Counted from the first letter of the stretch, positions 13,801 through 26,600 are shown. The stretch is DNA of 64,000 nt from Tethya wilhelma (GCA_964030475.1 CAXIPT010000009.1:2321878-2385877), one strand, 5' to 3'. A program made the numbers and translations. Notes: a model not told the origin generated them from the sequence alone.

Positions 13801-14896
13801 CACCTAGCTACAATCTTGCAACAATAATGGACCTGTCAAGCAACCAGCACTGCTACTATTGACTTACTGGTGACTCTGTGAAGTTTTCCACTCCTCTGGG
13901 CCACTCGCTCGTCAGTAGGAGATCCACTCCTTTGAAGTCCTTGCCACTGCATTGACTCTCAATGAGTCTGGTGACTGCTTGATTTGAAAAGAACGGATGC
14001 TGTAGTGCATATTATAACAATGTATAAGTTGACAAATCCCAGTATTACATAACACAAGTACATGTTCAATAATGAAAACATTGCAAAGATGAGTTTAGTA
14101 TGATTCGAAAAAGACTGGATAACTGGATACATGTATAGCCAATCAGCCAGTGTGTAGATGTATGTATTAATGAGACATTGCATGACTTGCCAGCTTCTTA
14201 TCATTGCTCTGCCTGTTTAGCTGTTTTCTGTCAAATCCACCACTCAAGTAGGCAATCTGAAGGCCAGAGGAGGCTGTATAGACACCACTCTGACCTGAAT
14301 GTATTGTTAGAGGACACATTGAAAAATTTAATGGTGGACGACATAGTTTTTGTCGAGATATTTTATGCACCTAGACAAGTGATGTTGTTACACAGCTCCC
14401 CTCCATCGCTGTCCAACTGTTCAAAGAACTGAGCATGCTCAGTAGACTGTGGACCAAGTATGAAGGTCGGTATGGGCACTGAGGGAAAGAAATGCCACCA
14501 TTTTAAAGGGGTACCAAGTCTTTCATATCAATCACACTACTGACCTTGCTCCTTGCCTTCAGTGTAAAGGCTCCACTGTTGCTGACATTCTGGAGTGTTG
14601 CTGAAGAAAGACCCAACACAAAACAGCATCTGCACAAGATGAGGGTGTCAGTGTGTAGCATTAAACTATTAAACTATACTCCTCTTACACACATAAATAC
14701 TTCTACAGTGATACCATAAGCCATGCAGGCTGTACCTCAAAGGAGCCACTCTTTTTGAGGATGCTTTGTACTCTGGTGAAGAGTTGCTTCAAATTTCCCT
14801 CCACATCTCCTGCTACAAGACTGTATGCATATATGTGTGTGTGTGCATTTGCAGTCAGTTACAACCTTATACTCTGCTTTATGCTTACATTCGCAT
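10866..14896 (-). CDS. CWF19L1: CWF19-like protein 1 (spliceosome-associated, CwfJ/HIT-like C-terminus)
   Basis: Fifteen coding exons on the minus strand: 14896-14889, 14820-14736, 14629-14545, 14478-14371, 14294-14191, 13999-13868, 13758-13640, 13581-13494, 13423-13313, 13155-12898, 12629-12537, 12419-12303, 12140-12027, 11819-11722, 11007-10866. The phases join perfectly into 553 aa (human protein 538 aa). It starts [11 protein letters not shown], the metallophosphoesterase-like N-terminal part typical of the family; the CwfJ domain is marked by CWFCLGS (about residue 347) and [11 protein letters not shown] (about 380); CwfJ_C_2 follows and the protein ends in FDFTDD. The family is tied to pre-mRNA splicing and lariat debranching (Drn1/CWF19); the exact activity here is inferred. 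Oddities: an 8-nt first coding exon, and the intron after 14191 begins GCAAGT, a GC-AG intron. The 5' end faces a POMK-like gene across about 225 bp. Confidence 0.95.
11887..11957 (-). tRNA. tRNA-like sequence in a CWF19L1 intron (probable pseudogene or tRNA-derived SINE head)
   Basis: Read on the minus strand, about 71 nt form a cloverleaf-like outline: a perfect 4-bp D stem (GCTC/GAGC), a loop containing GGTAA, an anticodon-arm loop CTAGAAT, and a T loop TTTGAAT on a stem with one mismatch. The acceptor stem pairs poorly (four Watson-Crick pairs, two G-T, one mismatch). The apparent anticodon AGA (Ser) conflicts with the short variable loop, since serine tRNAs carry a long one. I therefore think it is degenerate or SINE-derived; a covariance model would decide. 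Confidence 0.4.
12446..12470. repeat. GT microsatellite in a CWF19L1 intron
   Basis: Interrupted run of GT dinucleotides between the exons at 12303-12419 and 12537-12629. Confidence 0.7.
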
Positions 14897-15121
14897 GGTG
14901 AGCTTCTGAGCTTTTGAGAAAAGATGTGATGTTTGAACAGACGATACTTTCTAATTGATGAGCGTCATAACTTGGTGCGCGTTAATTAGAAGTTTAAGCC
15001 TCCATGCTTGGTGTACACATATGTACATATGATGCTGTACTGGGGAATATATATGAGGGGACAATGCAAGTGTGAACAGGCCTCATCAGCTACGTAAGAC
15101 ACCTCTACAATCAAATTGTCA
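14897..15121. promoter_or_regulatory. Bidirectional promoter between CWF19L1 and the POMK-like gene
   Basis: The two start codons point away from each other with about 225 bp between them, so they probably share one promoter. An AT-rich GGAATATATATG lies near 15043-15054. No other motif is clear. Confidence 0.5.
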
Positions 15122-16324
15122 ATGTGGAAAAGATATCTAACACTGTTTGTGCTGGCTGCTTGTTTTCTTTCCACTTGTCTTCTTCTCTTCAACATTTTCA
15201 ATCCTCACCGCCTCTCAACGGATCAAGAAAATCTACTAACCATTCTACACCACCAAAGAGAACTAAAATACAACACACTAACAAAATGCCTGTGGAAAAG
15301 CACCATTATACGCAACACATCCATACTTCGTGATCAGCAGTGGCAGTTCCACAAAAGTAATATTGCAAATAGAGCAATGGATCCTTCCAAGAAGAAGGCA
15401 TCTTCCATGCCATGTCAGGCTGGTTATGTCCCTACAGGAGATGGACGATGCTCACTTTGTTCTCAAGGGACATTTTCCCTCCCTCAGTGGATGTTCTGTC
15501 AACCTCGTCTCACTTGTGATCAAATTCTACACGGTGTGCAAGTCAGTAATTTCTTGCATACTCTAGGAAACTGGAAACTGTACTCGGCCGAATGGGAGGG
15601 TTATGATGTGCTTTATGCGATATTGAGTGATGCCTCAGATGGTGTTGAGCAATCGCAAACATCACCTCTCTTGCCTCACGAAAATATCTTATATCAAATT
15701 GGTGTCTGTAATCAGGAACACAATATCGTCAATATTTATGCATTCACTGACACTTTCTTAGGCACGGCTCTCGAGTTGAACTCGATATTGAGTCGTCAAA
15801 CCGGTTGCAATAACTGGATTGTCCGGTTTCATCTCGCAATAGACTATATTCGCATACTCACTCATCTTCATCATTCACAAGTGAACATCGGAGCTCACAT
15901 TTTATGCAACAGCCACTCTCTTCGTATTTTACTCTCACAATTTCTCATAACAGACGATCTAAAGTTAGTTTTTGTACCAACTGACAACCTTCCTCTAGTT
16001 TCACATGAACAGCAAAAGGATGGACTTATAAAATGTTCAAAGAAATCTCTTCAGGGTGATTTTGTAGCTCCAGAACAAAAATGGCCTTATCACGATCTGA
16101 AAGTCTTCAACTATCATCAACAACCTGGCTACGATGAAAAGACAGATGTCTGGAAGATTCCTGATGTTGTGAAAGCCTTGCTGGGAGGTTCTGATGATGG
16201 TATGCTAGTTTTGGATCATTTGTTTGTTATCCATCAACGCTGCAAGCATTTGGAGCCTGCTGATCGACCGTCAGCTAGTCAAGTATTGGAGAACTACATG
16301 TCTGTGTGGAACTCAATTGTATGA
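15122..16324 (+). CDS. POMK: Protein O-mannose kinase-like (SGK196 family) type II membrane protein
   Basis: Single-exon gene of 400 aa starting at ATG 15122. A short basic N-terminus (MWKR) is followed by one hydrophobic segment (about residues 5-26), as in Golgi/ER type II enzymes. A Cys-rich stretch (CQAGYVPTGDGRC, then CSLC) leads into RLTCDQIL and a kinase-like fold with LYSAEWEGYDV. Near the C-terminus come WPYHDLKVFN, KTDVWKIPDVVKALL and ADRPSASQVLENY, which resemble the end of POMK kinase domains. POMK phosphorylates O-mannose on alpha-dystroglycan glycans; human POMK is 350 aa. The glycine-rich loop is not evident, as in this divergent family. Assignment rests on overall similarity rather than one diagnostic motif; another secretory-pathway pseudokinase is possible. 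Confidence 0.72.
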   Translation: MWKRYLTLFVLAACFLSTCLLLFNIFNPHRLSTDQENLLTILHHQRELKYNTLTKCLWKSTIIRNTSILRDQQWQFHKSNIANRAMDPSKKKASSMPCQAGYVPTGDGRCSLCSQGTFSLPQWMFCQPRLTCDQILHGVQVSNFLHTLGNWKLYSAEWEGYDVLYAILSDASDGVEQSQTSPLLPHENILYQIGVCNQEHNIVNIYAFTDTFLGTALELNSILSRQTGCNNWIVRFHLAIDYIRILTHLHHSQVNIGAHILCNSHSLRILLSQFLITDDLKLVFVPTDNLPLVSHEQQKDGLIKCSKKSLQGDFVAPEQKWPYHDLKVFNYHQQPGYDEKTDVWKIPDVVKALLGGSDDGMLVLDHLFVIHQRCKHLEPADRPSASQVLENYMSVWNSIV

Positions 16325-16567
16325 TGCATGTACAATGTGTATTCATTTTTTTCATGTTTATTGTTTACACAATCAGCAACCACATGATAACGAACGTCAT
16401 TTGGCGGGAAAGGGACTTTCCCGCCTTTTAGCTCCCGCGCTTGACGAACAGTCCAGACAACTTGCGAAACAGACAAAGATAAAGAACTCATGCTGACACC
16501 GCCATATATTGTTGAAGGACAGCTAGTGAAGAAAAGGAGCTAGCTAGCTGCTGGCGTTCTAAAAGAA
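16325..16567 (+). promoter_or_regulatory. Promoter of TRANK1-type copy B with a facing pair of E2F-like sites
   Basis: The 243 bp between the POMK-like stop and the next start codon contain TTGGCGGGAAA (16401-16411) and TTTCCCGCC (16417-16425), two E2F/DP-type motifs in inverted orientation five bases apart, and a CCCGCGC nearby. No polyadenylation signal for the POMK-like gene was obvious. Confidence 0.45.
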
Positions 16568-19500
16568 ATGTCGTGGTTCGCTGAAAAGGGTCAAGGAAGC
16601 GGGTTTTTCGGCGTTGAGGACGACCTATCTTCGTCAAGTAGTGTTCATCTTTGGAGTCAACCGGCTCCCAAGAACTACCTCTACCCGTGGAAAAAGTTGC
16701 AGTTTCCATACTGTAAAAATGCAAAGGTAGTCGCAAGCTTTTTGTTCGTCCTGTAGCTATGAGTTCTTTAGAAAAATTGTGTATATAAATTTTTTTATAG
16801 GAAACAAAGGAACTTGTTGAGTATATCAAGAAGAAGGGGAACGAGAGTTTCGGAAGAGGAGACCACTATGACGCTCTGTGGAAGTACGAGCATGCCCTGC
16901 TTCTCTGTCGCAGCTACCCCTCTCTCAAGATAGAGACGGCTGCCATACTCTCCAACATTGCAGCTGCCTGTCTGAAGCTTGGAGATGCAAAGAGAGACGA
17001 CTTGCTGGACCCCTACCAGTTTCCACACTCCCATGTCTTGTGGTATGGGTTCACACAGAAACATTCAACAGAGGCTCTCGATCTTAACCCAGGACCAAAA
17101 GTGGCTCACAAAGTAAGAGCTTACAGCTTGAATAATTTTGTTTAGTCACAGTCTGATTGATTTGAACAATGGTCATTTCGTGCTCCTTTGGGTAACATTA
17201 TTATTGAGAGTACCCATTGCAGTGTATTGTTTATTATTGTGGCCACATTTGTAGACAATTGAATTACAATATATGTATGCTAATGTAATGTATTTATGTA
17301 TCATGCTCTTAGACATATAAATTGTATAGGCGGCCATAGCTCCTTTGATCAATTGACTCCTGATTTGGGCATAATTTTTTGCAATGATATGATAGGGATC
17401 CCATCACAGCTGTAGTTTATCACTAATCAACAACAAATAATCTTATCTTATCTAGATGTTGATTATCCAAATTTGCATCAGACACCTCTCATTAGCATCT
17501 TGTTTACACCTCCCAGTTATAAATTCTCACTGCCTCACCTAAAGTGTTAACATGTTGGGACCTCCCAGTTTTGAATGAGGAAATTTATTTATGGGGAAAG
17601 TTTTATTAAAATAGCTACCAGAGTTTGTTTTTTTACGTAAAATTTTTACACCAGCAATAACAACGAATTATAATGCTATCTGTCTCCCCACCTACCTACC
17701 CTCAGGCACACTGGAGAAGGGGGGACAGTCTTCGTAAGCTGATCTCCATCGGCGACTTCATGAGGAAGACGGGCAACTTTCTCCCTCAGATGTTCCCGTC
17801 CGCCTCTGCAGATTCCTATATGAGAATGGTGTATGATTTTGTGAGGTGTTTCGAGCTTCAAGAGGTGCCTGATCCAAAGGTGCTCTGTGATGCGATCCAG
17901 ATTGCTACTGATCATTGTAGGTTGTGTACATGTTTGAGCTGTGTCGTGTTTTTGTCCATTACATGTGTACATGATTGTATGCCTCTTTGAGCTGATGTTT
18001 GAGACAGAATTTGGCAGCTTTGCTCTTCTATTGTCCATTTATTTGTTATGCACGACTCTGCATACATCTGTTGTTTCTACAGAGATTCTTATGTTTTATT
18101 GTAGCCCATAGGCAGGCAATTCAAATGCAATACAACTGTATGTATATAGTGTATCTTGCAGAAGAATGTAGGAATACTATGTAATGTGTATGTGCAGTGT
18201 GTATACCAGTATTAATATTGACTAAAACAATCCTTATTATTGTATTATCTGTGTGCTTGTCTTTCTACAAATTCTCCTTGTAGTTCAAACCAAATTTCTA
18301 CCTGTATTGCAAGAGAAGCACATCAGCTCTGGGTTTACCACCAACCTCCTCAAAGAACTCCTTTCGCGACCCAACTCTACTTACGATCAAATCCACTATC
18401 TTCTCTGTGAGCTCAAATTCAACACGAAACGGACGCCTCGATTCGACACTTCTTCCTTGCCACCAGCTTCGATTCTTAAGAAGCATTTTGTGAGCGGTGA
18501 CCTGCTTCAGTTGCTGATAGACTGTGGCATGAGTGTGAGCATGAATGACTTGAAGAGTGCGAGCAATCGACTGTCAAAAGAGAGACTGGAAGGTCTTCGA
18601 CGGTGTGTCATCAGAAATGCACCACCTGGGAGCATCCAAGTATTCTCAAAGGTACACTATTTAGGCTGTATATACATTGCATTCATGCTTCAAATTACCA
18701 AGCATGAGATTCAGCTGTCTCAATCGCTTCTCCCTTTCCTTGGTGTTGCTGTGAGAGCTGTTTATAAAGGAAAAGAAAAAAAAGAAGCATTATACATTAA
18801 CAGTAAACAGTATTCATTGGATAAAGTTCATTCATAACTCAGTCTCACCAGCAAGGCAAGCTGTGTATCATATGTCAGGTGTGTCTATCTAAAATTGAAT
18901 TGATACTAGCTTGTGTGTGCTCTGCAAATTCACTTTTTGAGGGAAGGATTGGTAGTAATGACTCTATCCATTGTCCTATGGCCTCTAGAGCTTCTGATAA
19001 GAGTGCCACCTTGGGCTATTCACTGCATGTACCTTGGCTTGTATGTGGCATGTATGAACATGTCAAGGTGTGGCTACATCTAGATCTTACAGCTGATAAT
19101 GGAGCTATCAGACTAATAATTCTTTACAGCTGGTAGACAAGGTGTAACTATTGATGCTTTTGCCACATTCCCAATGGAGATTTTCATCTCTTGGGACAAA
19201 CTAGAGCCTTTTGGTACACAACCAGAGACTATGGATATCTTTAGTGTATGCTTGAAATATTAATGCATTTGTATTTTTTCTTTCTAGACTCATTTTGAAG
19301 ATCTGAAGAAGGAGGGTAACAAGTACTTCACTGAAGAAAAGTACGAGCAAGCTTTGGCCGAGTATTTCAAAGCGTTGCAGTACTGTCAGAAGTTTAACAT
19401 GCCTCAAGAGACGGCACTCGTGAGATCCAATTGTGCCCAGGCCTGCATCAGACTCCACTTGTACAGTGATGCCTATTCACACTGCTGTGAGTGTGTCAAG

Positions 19501-20317
19501 ATGGACCCCAAGATGCATAAGGTGTGTGCGAGTCAAGAATGACATTTTACTGCATGATAGTTGTGGATATCTGACTAGATTGATACATGTGTTACTGGTA
19601 CTTGTGGGTAACTCATTGGGTTGGTCATTCAGTAGTCAACTAGTTGGAAAGTGTTTGCAACTTTTTGATCCTGCTTTGTAGGTTGACAATCTTTATCACC
19701 TGGCAATGTCTGTTTTAAAAAAGAGGAATTTTTGTCAAGCATTGTGTGTGTGTGTGTTTCTAAGCCCCTCCCCATTCTCCGCCCACTCCAGGGCTATTAC
19801 AGACGAGCTGTAGCTCTCAGTGAAATGATCTCCTCCTCCAACACGTCCTCCAAACTGCCTGGCACTCTAGATGACGTCATCGACGACTATCTCCATTGTC
19901 ACAGGATTGAGTCCAACCTAGAGGCCTACTGCGCTGCTGTTAATTTGTGCATTGAGAGAAGTAGGTTGAATGAAACATTGTTTCCATTGCTTAGAAAGGA
20001 TGGCTTCATGCCTTTTTGGGCATGTGAGTTATTCTTCATTGGAAAACTTACCAATGAATATAGTTTGGGTGTAATTGTGTCAGTCATATTGAACCATGAA
20101 TAATTGTGCATACTCCTTCCCAGGAATTGCTGATTGGACATAATATAATTTGTGTGTGTATGCTTAGTAATTCTAAAAATAGCATGAATGGTTGCATGTA
20201 TCTCAAGAAAAGATACAGTACCTTTACCAAATGATTGTGTATACTCAAAAAAATTGATTTGTTACAGTATAAGTTGGCTAAGCATTGCATGTGTGTACAG
20301 TACCTCTACAATAACAA

Positions 20318-20361
<44 letters not shown>

Positions 20362-21829
20362 TCTTAGCAAAAAAAAAAAGGAAATTACATGCCAATCTTT
20401 ATTTCTCCCCGTACCCACCCTCTAGAGCGAACGCATCTCCTGCCCAAGCTTCAACAGACTGACGTCACCTCTGGTTTCAGTACCAAGGTGCTGCGCCAAC
20501 TCTTGGCCAAACGCACCATGTCTGAGAAAGAACTCAAATTCTTGCTCTATGACCTACCAGATCCCAAGGTGACCAACCCTTACGACACCTCACAGATTTC
20601 GGTCCTGGTCGTGCTCGAGATAACGATGGACGAGAAAATTATCGAGAGAATGTTCGAACTTGGAATGGAAATGAAAGAGACAGATCTAGTACAAGCTGTC
20701 GAACTTGTCCCGTCTTCGAAAGACAAGACTTTTTTGCTACTGATTGTTTTCTCCTCAGATGACTCCAGAGATTATGCTTGTGATAAGGCATTGGAACTGA
20801 GAAAAGTCCGTTTCATTGAGTTATTAGTCGAACATGGTGCTATGCCTCCTCCAAATGTACTACTGGATGTGGTGGGGTTCTCCAGTAACCCGGCCATCCA
20901 GCATTACCTCACTGGCACTGCATCGTGGAAGGAACACTTGCTTCAGGAGTTGTACAGGAGACACATTGAAGAGGGCCATGAGGACTGTGGTTGCAGCGAT
21001 GAAGAAGATGAAGAAGAGTTTGAGGAAGATGATGATCGTGTCGTTGAAAGGGTACGTTTCTAGTTTTATGTCTGCACTAAACTGCATGTACTGTAGATTT
21101 GCCCATCCCCCCTGTTACATAGTATGTGTGGTAAATTTATATCCTGTAAAATTTTCGTAGATTTGATATGCATGCGGATATACATACAAATTTGTCAATC
21201 AAGTGTTTTCTTTCTCTTATTGTTTTCTTATTGTATTTCATTGTACAATTTTTGTGTAGCTATTTTCAGTGGTTTTGTGTTACCTACAGTACAAGGAGTT
21301 AATGGACCTTGCCATAGTTTCGCCAATGATAATCTGACAATCTACATGTGTAGTTGCAATATGATAATGCGCATATACTGTACATCTACATTTCTATGTG
21401 TGTGTGTGTGTGCGTGTGTGCGTGTGTGCGTGTGTGCGTGTGTGCGTGTGTGTGTGTGTGTATATTTGCTATCTAAACTTCTATATTCTCTATAATATTA
21501 CGTATAGAACACTGTGCGTGCTCTCAATGATGAAGCCAAAGAGTACTTCAAAGACGGTGACCCCATGTCAGCTCTGGGGAGATACAAGAAGGCACTGGAC
21601 ATCTGCTACAAGTACTGTCTCCATGACGAGGCTGCCTCCATCCACTGCAACTGTTCTCACCTTCTCCTCAAGAACGATCGCTACTACGAGGCCTACCAGC
21701 ACGCTGACTCCTGTCTCAAATACAACCCGTCCTTGGCTAAGGTACAGTATACGTGTGAGCTAAGAGTTGAACTACTGTATGCACAAAAATCACTTGCTTT
21801 GGAATCTTAAAAGCGTTGCACCAAACTAG

Positions 21830-21890
<61 letters not shown>

Positions 21891-23590
21891 CATTTAAGTA
21901 TCATATTATTGTGTGTAACAATATTATGAGTAAGTGCTTTGTATGCAAGGGCTTAAGTGTCACTAAAACTTAAACCATTTGTGTATCATTTTCTCACATT
22001 ATCAGGCCTATGTTCGTAGAGCTTTGAATCTTAAAATTGCTGCACCAAACTAGCTAAACATAACAAAACAAATGCTTTGTGTGTGTCCATTTAAGTATCA
22101 CATTATTGTGTATGATAATACCATGAGCAAGTGCTTTGTATATGAGGGCTTGAGTGTTACTAAAAGCTTAGCCATTTGTGTATCATTTTCTCACATTATC
22201 AGGCCTATGTTCGTAGAGCTGAAGCTCTAAGGAAGGCCTTCCAGTCTGGACGATTCCGTGTTCCCTCCCACCTCACCTACGAGAATGTCATCAACGACTA
22301 TCTCAGAGGTCACAACTTGAAGAGCAACATCAAGATACTAGGAGAGGCTGTCCTGGTGGCCGTCAGCCAAGGTGAGACACATTGCAAAGATACAGTAACA
22401 AGTGATCTCTGTTTATGTGTAAACTTGTATTTACTGTATTGTGTTAGTCAGAACAGCCTGAAGATGTTGTTTTGCTTTAGTAGTAGCTGAAACAATAGCG
22501 GTTTTTAAAAATCTGACTAGCTATAATAGTTTATGAACTTGAGTATAATGTATTGCTACAAGATCAGGAGATTAAGAAAGTAATTTTTACCACTAGTGTA
22601 AGTGGTTAAAATTAAACATGTTGCAAGTCGAAATGGTGAAAAAGAAATAATGCAAAAGTGAAAAAAAAAATAATAGTAAAAATCTCCTATTCTATGAAAT
22701 TCAGTGTATACTGAGGCCTCACTAACCTAGGTATGTATTTTCTTTTTTCTTTCCTTCTTTTTTCCTCCCTGGTGTGTGTACAGATCTACATCGCCTAGTG
22801 GTGGTGCCCACTAGAACACTTGCTCACGACTCTTGCAACAAACTCCTTGTAGAGATCTTCCCAAGACCAGAGTGCAAAGAGTCTCACCTCCAGTTCCTAC
22901 TCTGTGACATGTGGCACAACAAACCGATCAAAGTGGCATTTATCAAACTCTCCCAGCTCTTTATTGACAAGGCCATCACAGATTCTCGATTGTTGACCCG
23001 ACTTCTCGAGCTAGGTGTACAAGTCACTAAAGCTGAAGTAAAGAAGGTTATACGTTCACTGAAGTCAACTCAACAGCCTCTTTTCAAGTTTGTCGTTCAA
23101 TGCTATGCATCGCATTGCAAGCAAGACGATTTGGACGAGCTGTGCCAAGCTGCAATAGCCTCAAAAAAGATGTCTCTTGTTCTCTCTCTCGTAGAGCGTG
23201 GTGCGAAACTACCGGGACATGGACCAGAACTGTTGCTCCAAGCTCTGAAGACGGAAGACTATGAAGGTGCAGCAGCTCTGGTGAAGAAATTCACCAAAGC
23301 TACGCTCAATAAGCTCGATCTTGGTCTTCTGATTGATTCGAACTTGGTTCGAGCACCACAGCTTATCGAAATGCTCATCGATGTGGGCCTATCTCCGAAC
23401 AGTAATGCGAAATCGAAGCCTCTGGTTGTTGTGATGGGTCTGTCTTATCTCACAATGAAGAGCAAGATTGACCTGGCTTGTTTGTTGTTGAAGAAGGGAG
23501 CTGATTGCGATGCTCTGTGTGCCATCAGCAAGAATAGTGTCACTACTGCTTTGCACGTTGCTACTGAGATAGCATTGAAATCAGGTAAAG

Positions 23591-23641
<51 letters not shown>

Positions 23642-26600
23642 CTAAATCTCCTATAGACACAATGCAAAATTCTAAAGTTGATAAATCTTTTGCTACAGTA
23701 CCTGTATCAGTGAATAAGTGTGATGGTTGTACTTGAAAGTTGATAGTTAAAACTATTTTATATACCCATGCACAGATGGTGATACGAGACTGATAGATGC
23801 TGTCGTAGTCTCACCTACTTTCAAACCTCCCGCCAAACTCTCCAACGAGAAAGGTGAAAGTCCACTCCACCTTGCCGTCAAGTCGCACGTCAAGAAAGAA
23901 ACCAGCACCACCATCCTAAAGGCTCTCTTTGCAACAGAAATGGTCGACCCGTCAAAAAAAGACCAGAGTGGGAAACGTCCCGTCGACTACCTTCCGAAAC
24001 GAGACTCCAGAGTTCCTCTGCTCGAGAGGGCATCGCAGTCTTTCAAACCGAGCTCCTCGCAGTCAAAGAAGAAGCGAAATAAGAAGAAATCTGCTCCGAA
24101 GAAAAATAGTCCCGAACTCTTGCCGAAGAAAACACCAGAGGTTTCTGTGAGTAGTCCTGGTGGTCAAGATAAGCCGTTACTAAATCTCCTATAGACACAA
24201 TGCAAAATTCTAAAGTTGATAAATCTTTTGCTACAGTACCTGTATCAGTGAATAAGTGTGATGGTTGTACTTGAAAGTTGATAGTTAAAACTATTTTATA
24301 TACCCATGCACAGATGGTGATACGAGACTGATAGATGCTGTCGTAGTCTCACCTACTTTCAAACCTCCCGCCAAACTCTCCAACGAGAAAGGTGAAAGTC
24401 CACTCCACCTTGCCGTCAAGTCGCACGTCAAGAAAGAAACCAGCACCACCATCCTAAAGGCTCTCTTTGCAACAGAAATGGTCGACCCGTCAAAAAAAGA
24501 CCAGAGTGGGAAACGTCCCGTCGACTACCTTCCGAAACGAGACTCCAGAGTTCCTCTGCTCGAGAGGGCATCGCAGTCTTTCAAACCGAGCTCCTCGCAG
24601 TCAAAGAAGAAGCGAAATAAGAAGAAATCTGCTCCGAAGAAAAATAGTCCCGAACTCTTGCCGAAGAAAACACCAGAGGTTTCTGTGAGTAGTCCTGGTG
24701 GTCAAGATAAGCCGTTTAAAGAGAAGAAGAAAGTTGTGCCGTTAGTTTCGGAAGTGGTGGTGGCCAAGAAGAATTATGAAGACATGTCGCTGTTGGAGAA
24801 ACTTGACGATCTGCTAGCCAGAGTGATGAAAAATGAGGGTGGGTATTTCACAGAGGAGAGGAATGGCGACACACTGGAACCAATCTCTGACAGTATCAGC
24901 CTGACATTGGAGCTTGCAGCAGGACAGACAGATGTGTGCAAACCTGAGAGCACTGTGAAGCAAGTTCAAGCAAAATTGGACGAAACTGAACACGAAAAGA
25001 AGCAAAAAAAATCATCTTCTGTTGCCAGCTCTGCTCAAACTGCTACTCTCTCACCACAGTCCACTGTAGTAGATCCAAACAGTGCTGTGTCGATGCTTTC
25101 AGAGTTTGGCTTGGACTTTGACAAGCTGCCTTGGGAAGTCGAAGTGACAGCCAAAGTGGTCAAGTACTTCAAAGACACAAAGAGGCATCCTCCAGTAGAG
25201 AGGCTGCGTGCAGCTCACACCATCTACAGCCTAGCAGAAGGTAAGCGTGGAGACAACCTCTCTAAGAGAGTCAGCCACGATGCAAGCTTGCTTCTCTTTG
25301 AAGCTAGAGCCACTAAAGGTTCGAGAATTCTCTGGGAGAAAGCCATTTCTTATTCCTCAAAGCTGACTGGCTCGTCTTCGACTCCCATCTACACTCACGT
25401 CATACGAGTGTGGGAGATTGTCTCAGATCATGATAATCTCGATCGCTCCATCAAGTACTGCGTGGAGCAGATCGAACAGTCTCACAATCGCGGACACCAA
25501 GCTTCGATAAAGTGGAGACTACAACCAGACAGTAGCGTCGAAAACATTCGAGGGAAGGAGATTATCGATATTCCTACTCGATTTTTGATTCCGAACTTTT
25601 CCTCGCCCTCTTTCCAGCATCATTTCATCCCAGCTGCTAGCACAAAGAAAGACGAATACAACGTCACCACATTCTACTCCTTTGATACCATCACCTCTCG
25701 AAGCATGCTCCTTGGATCAAACAGCCGAAGGGATTTCCCCTTCAAAGAGTGGCAGAAGGAACACGAGATCATCAAACTTGATCCAAAAGAGGCCATTTTG
25801 TTGCTCGGTAGAAGTGGAACTGGCAAGACGACTTGCTGTCTCTATCGACTTTGGAACGAATTTAAGGATTTTTGGAATCCTGATTCGTCTCTCTACGGGA
25901 TCAAGAGAAGAAGGAGGCAACTTATCTCTCCCAGCCTGCTACCTGAGATGGAATCATCAGAGTCTCAATCCAACAGTGAAGGTAGTGACAGCTACAGCGA
26001 TAGCGACTTGCAAACTGAGCTGGAGCAAGATTTGATGCACAAAGCTTTTGTATCAGCTTCGGGCAGATCGAGCGTGCATGCTAATCTTGATTCGACTGCA
26101 CACAGTAAGTCTGCTGCTTGTGAAGAGCAGTACCAGCCTAGCACTAGCTTGGCCGAGCACTTATTGTCAGAGTGTGATGATTCTCAAAGTGTCCTGGACA
26201 GTCTCCTCATTGAGGAGGACATCCATCAAGTGTTTGTCACAAAGAACTACGTTCTCTGCCACCAGATGAAGACTCGTTTTTACGATCTAGCAGCTGCTCA
26301 CGATTTCCTCGAGCCTCACATGGCCTTTGAACGAGAAGAACACCCCAACAACTTTGCAGCCTTCGACAATCATGCCTTCCCCTTGTTTCTCACCGCACGC
26401 CAATTCTACACACTCCTCGATAACTCACTGGGTGGTGAAAACACTTTCTTCAAGAGGGACCAAGATGGGAATCTTCTCGTAAAGATTTTGAGCTTTGACT
26501 ATGATCACGAAGACGCAGACACCCTCTTGGATCTCGAATCCAGCGACAGCGAAGACGAGAGCATGGAGACTACCGTGGGAGGTCTGAACGCACCTGATGC

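Noticed and set aside
21398..21763. Open frame rich in VCVCVR repeats
   Set aside because: It is a translated TG microsatellite running into the third TPR exon in the wrong frame.
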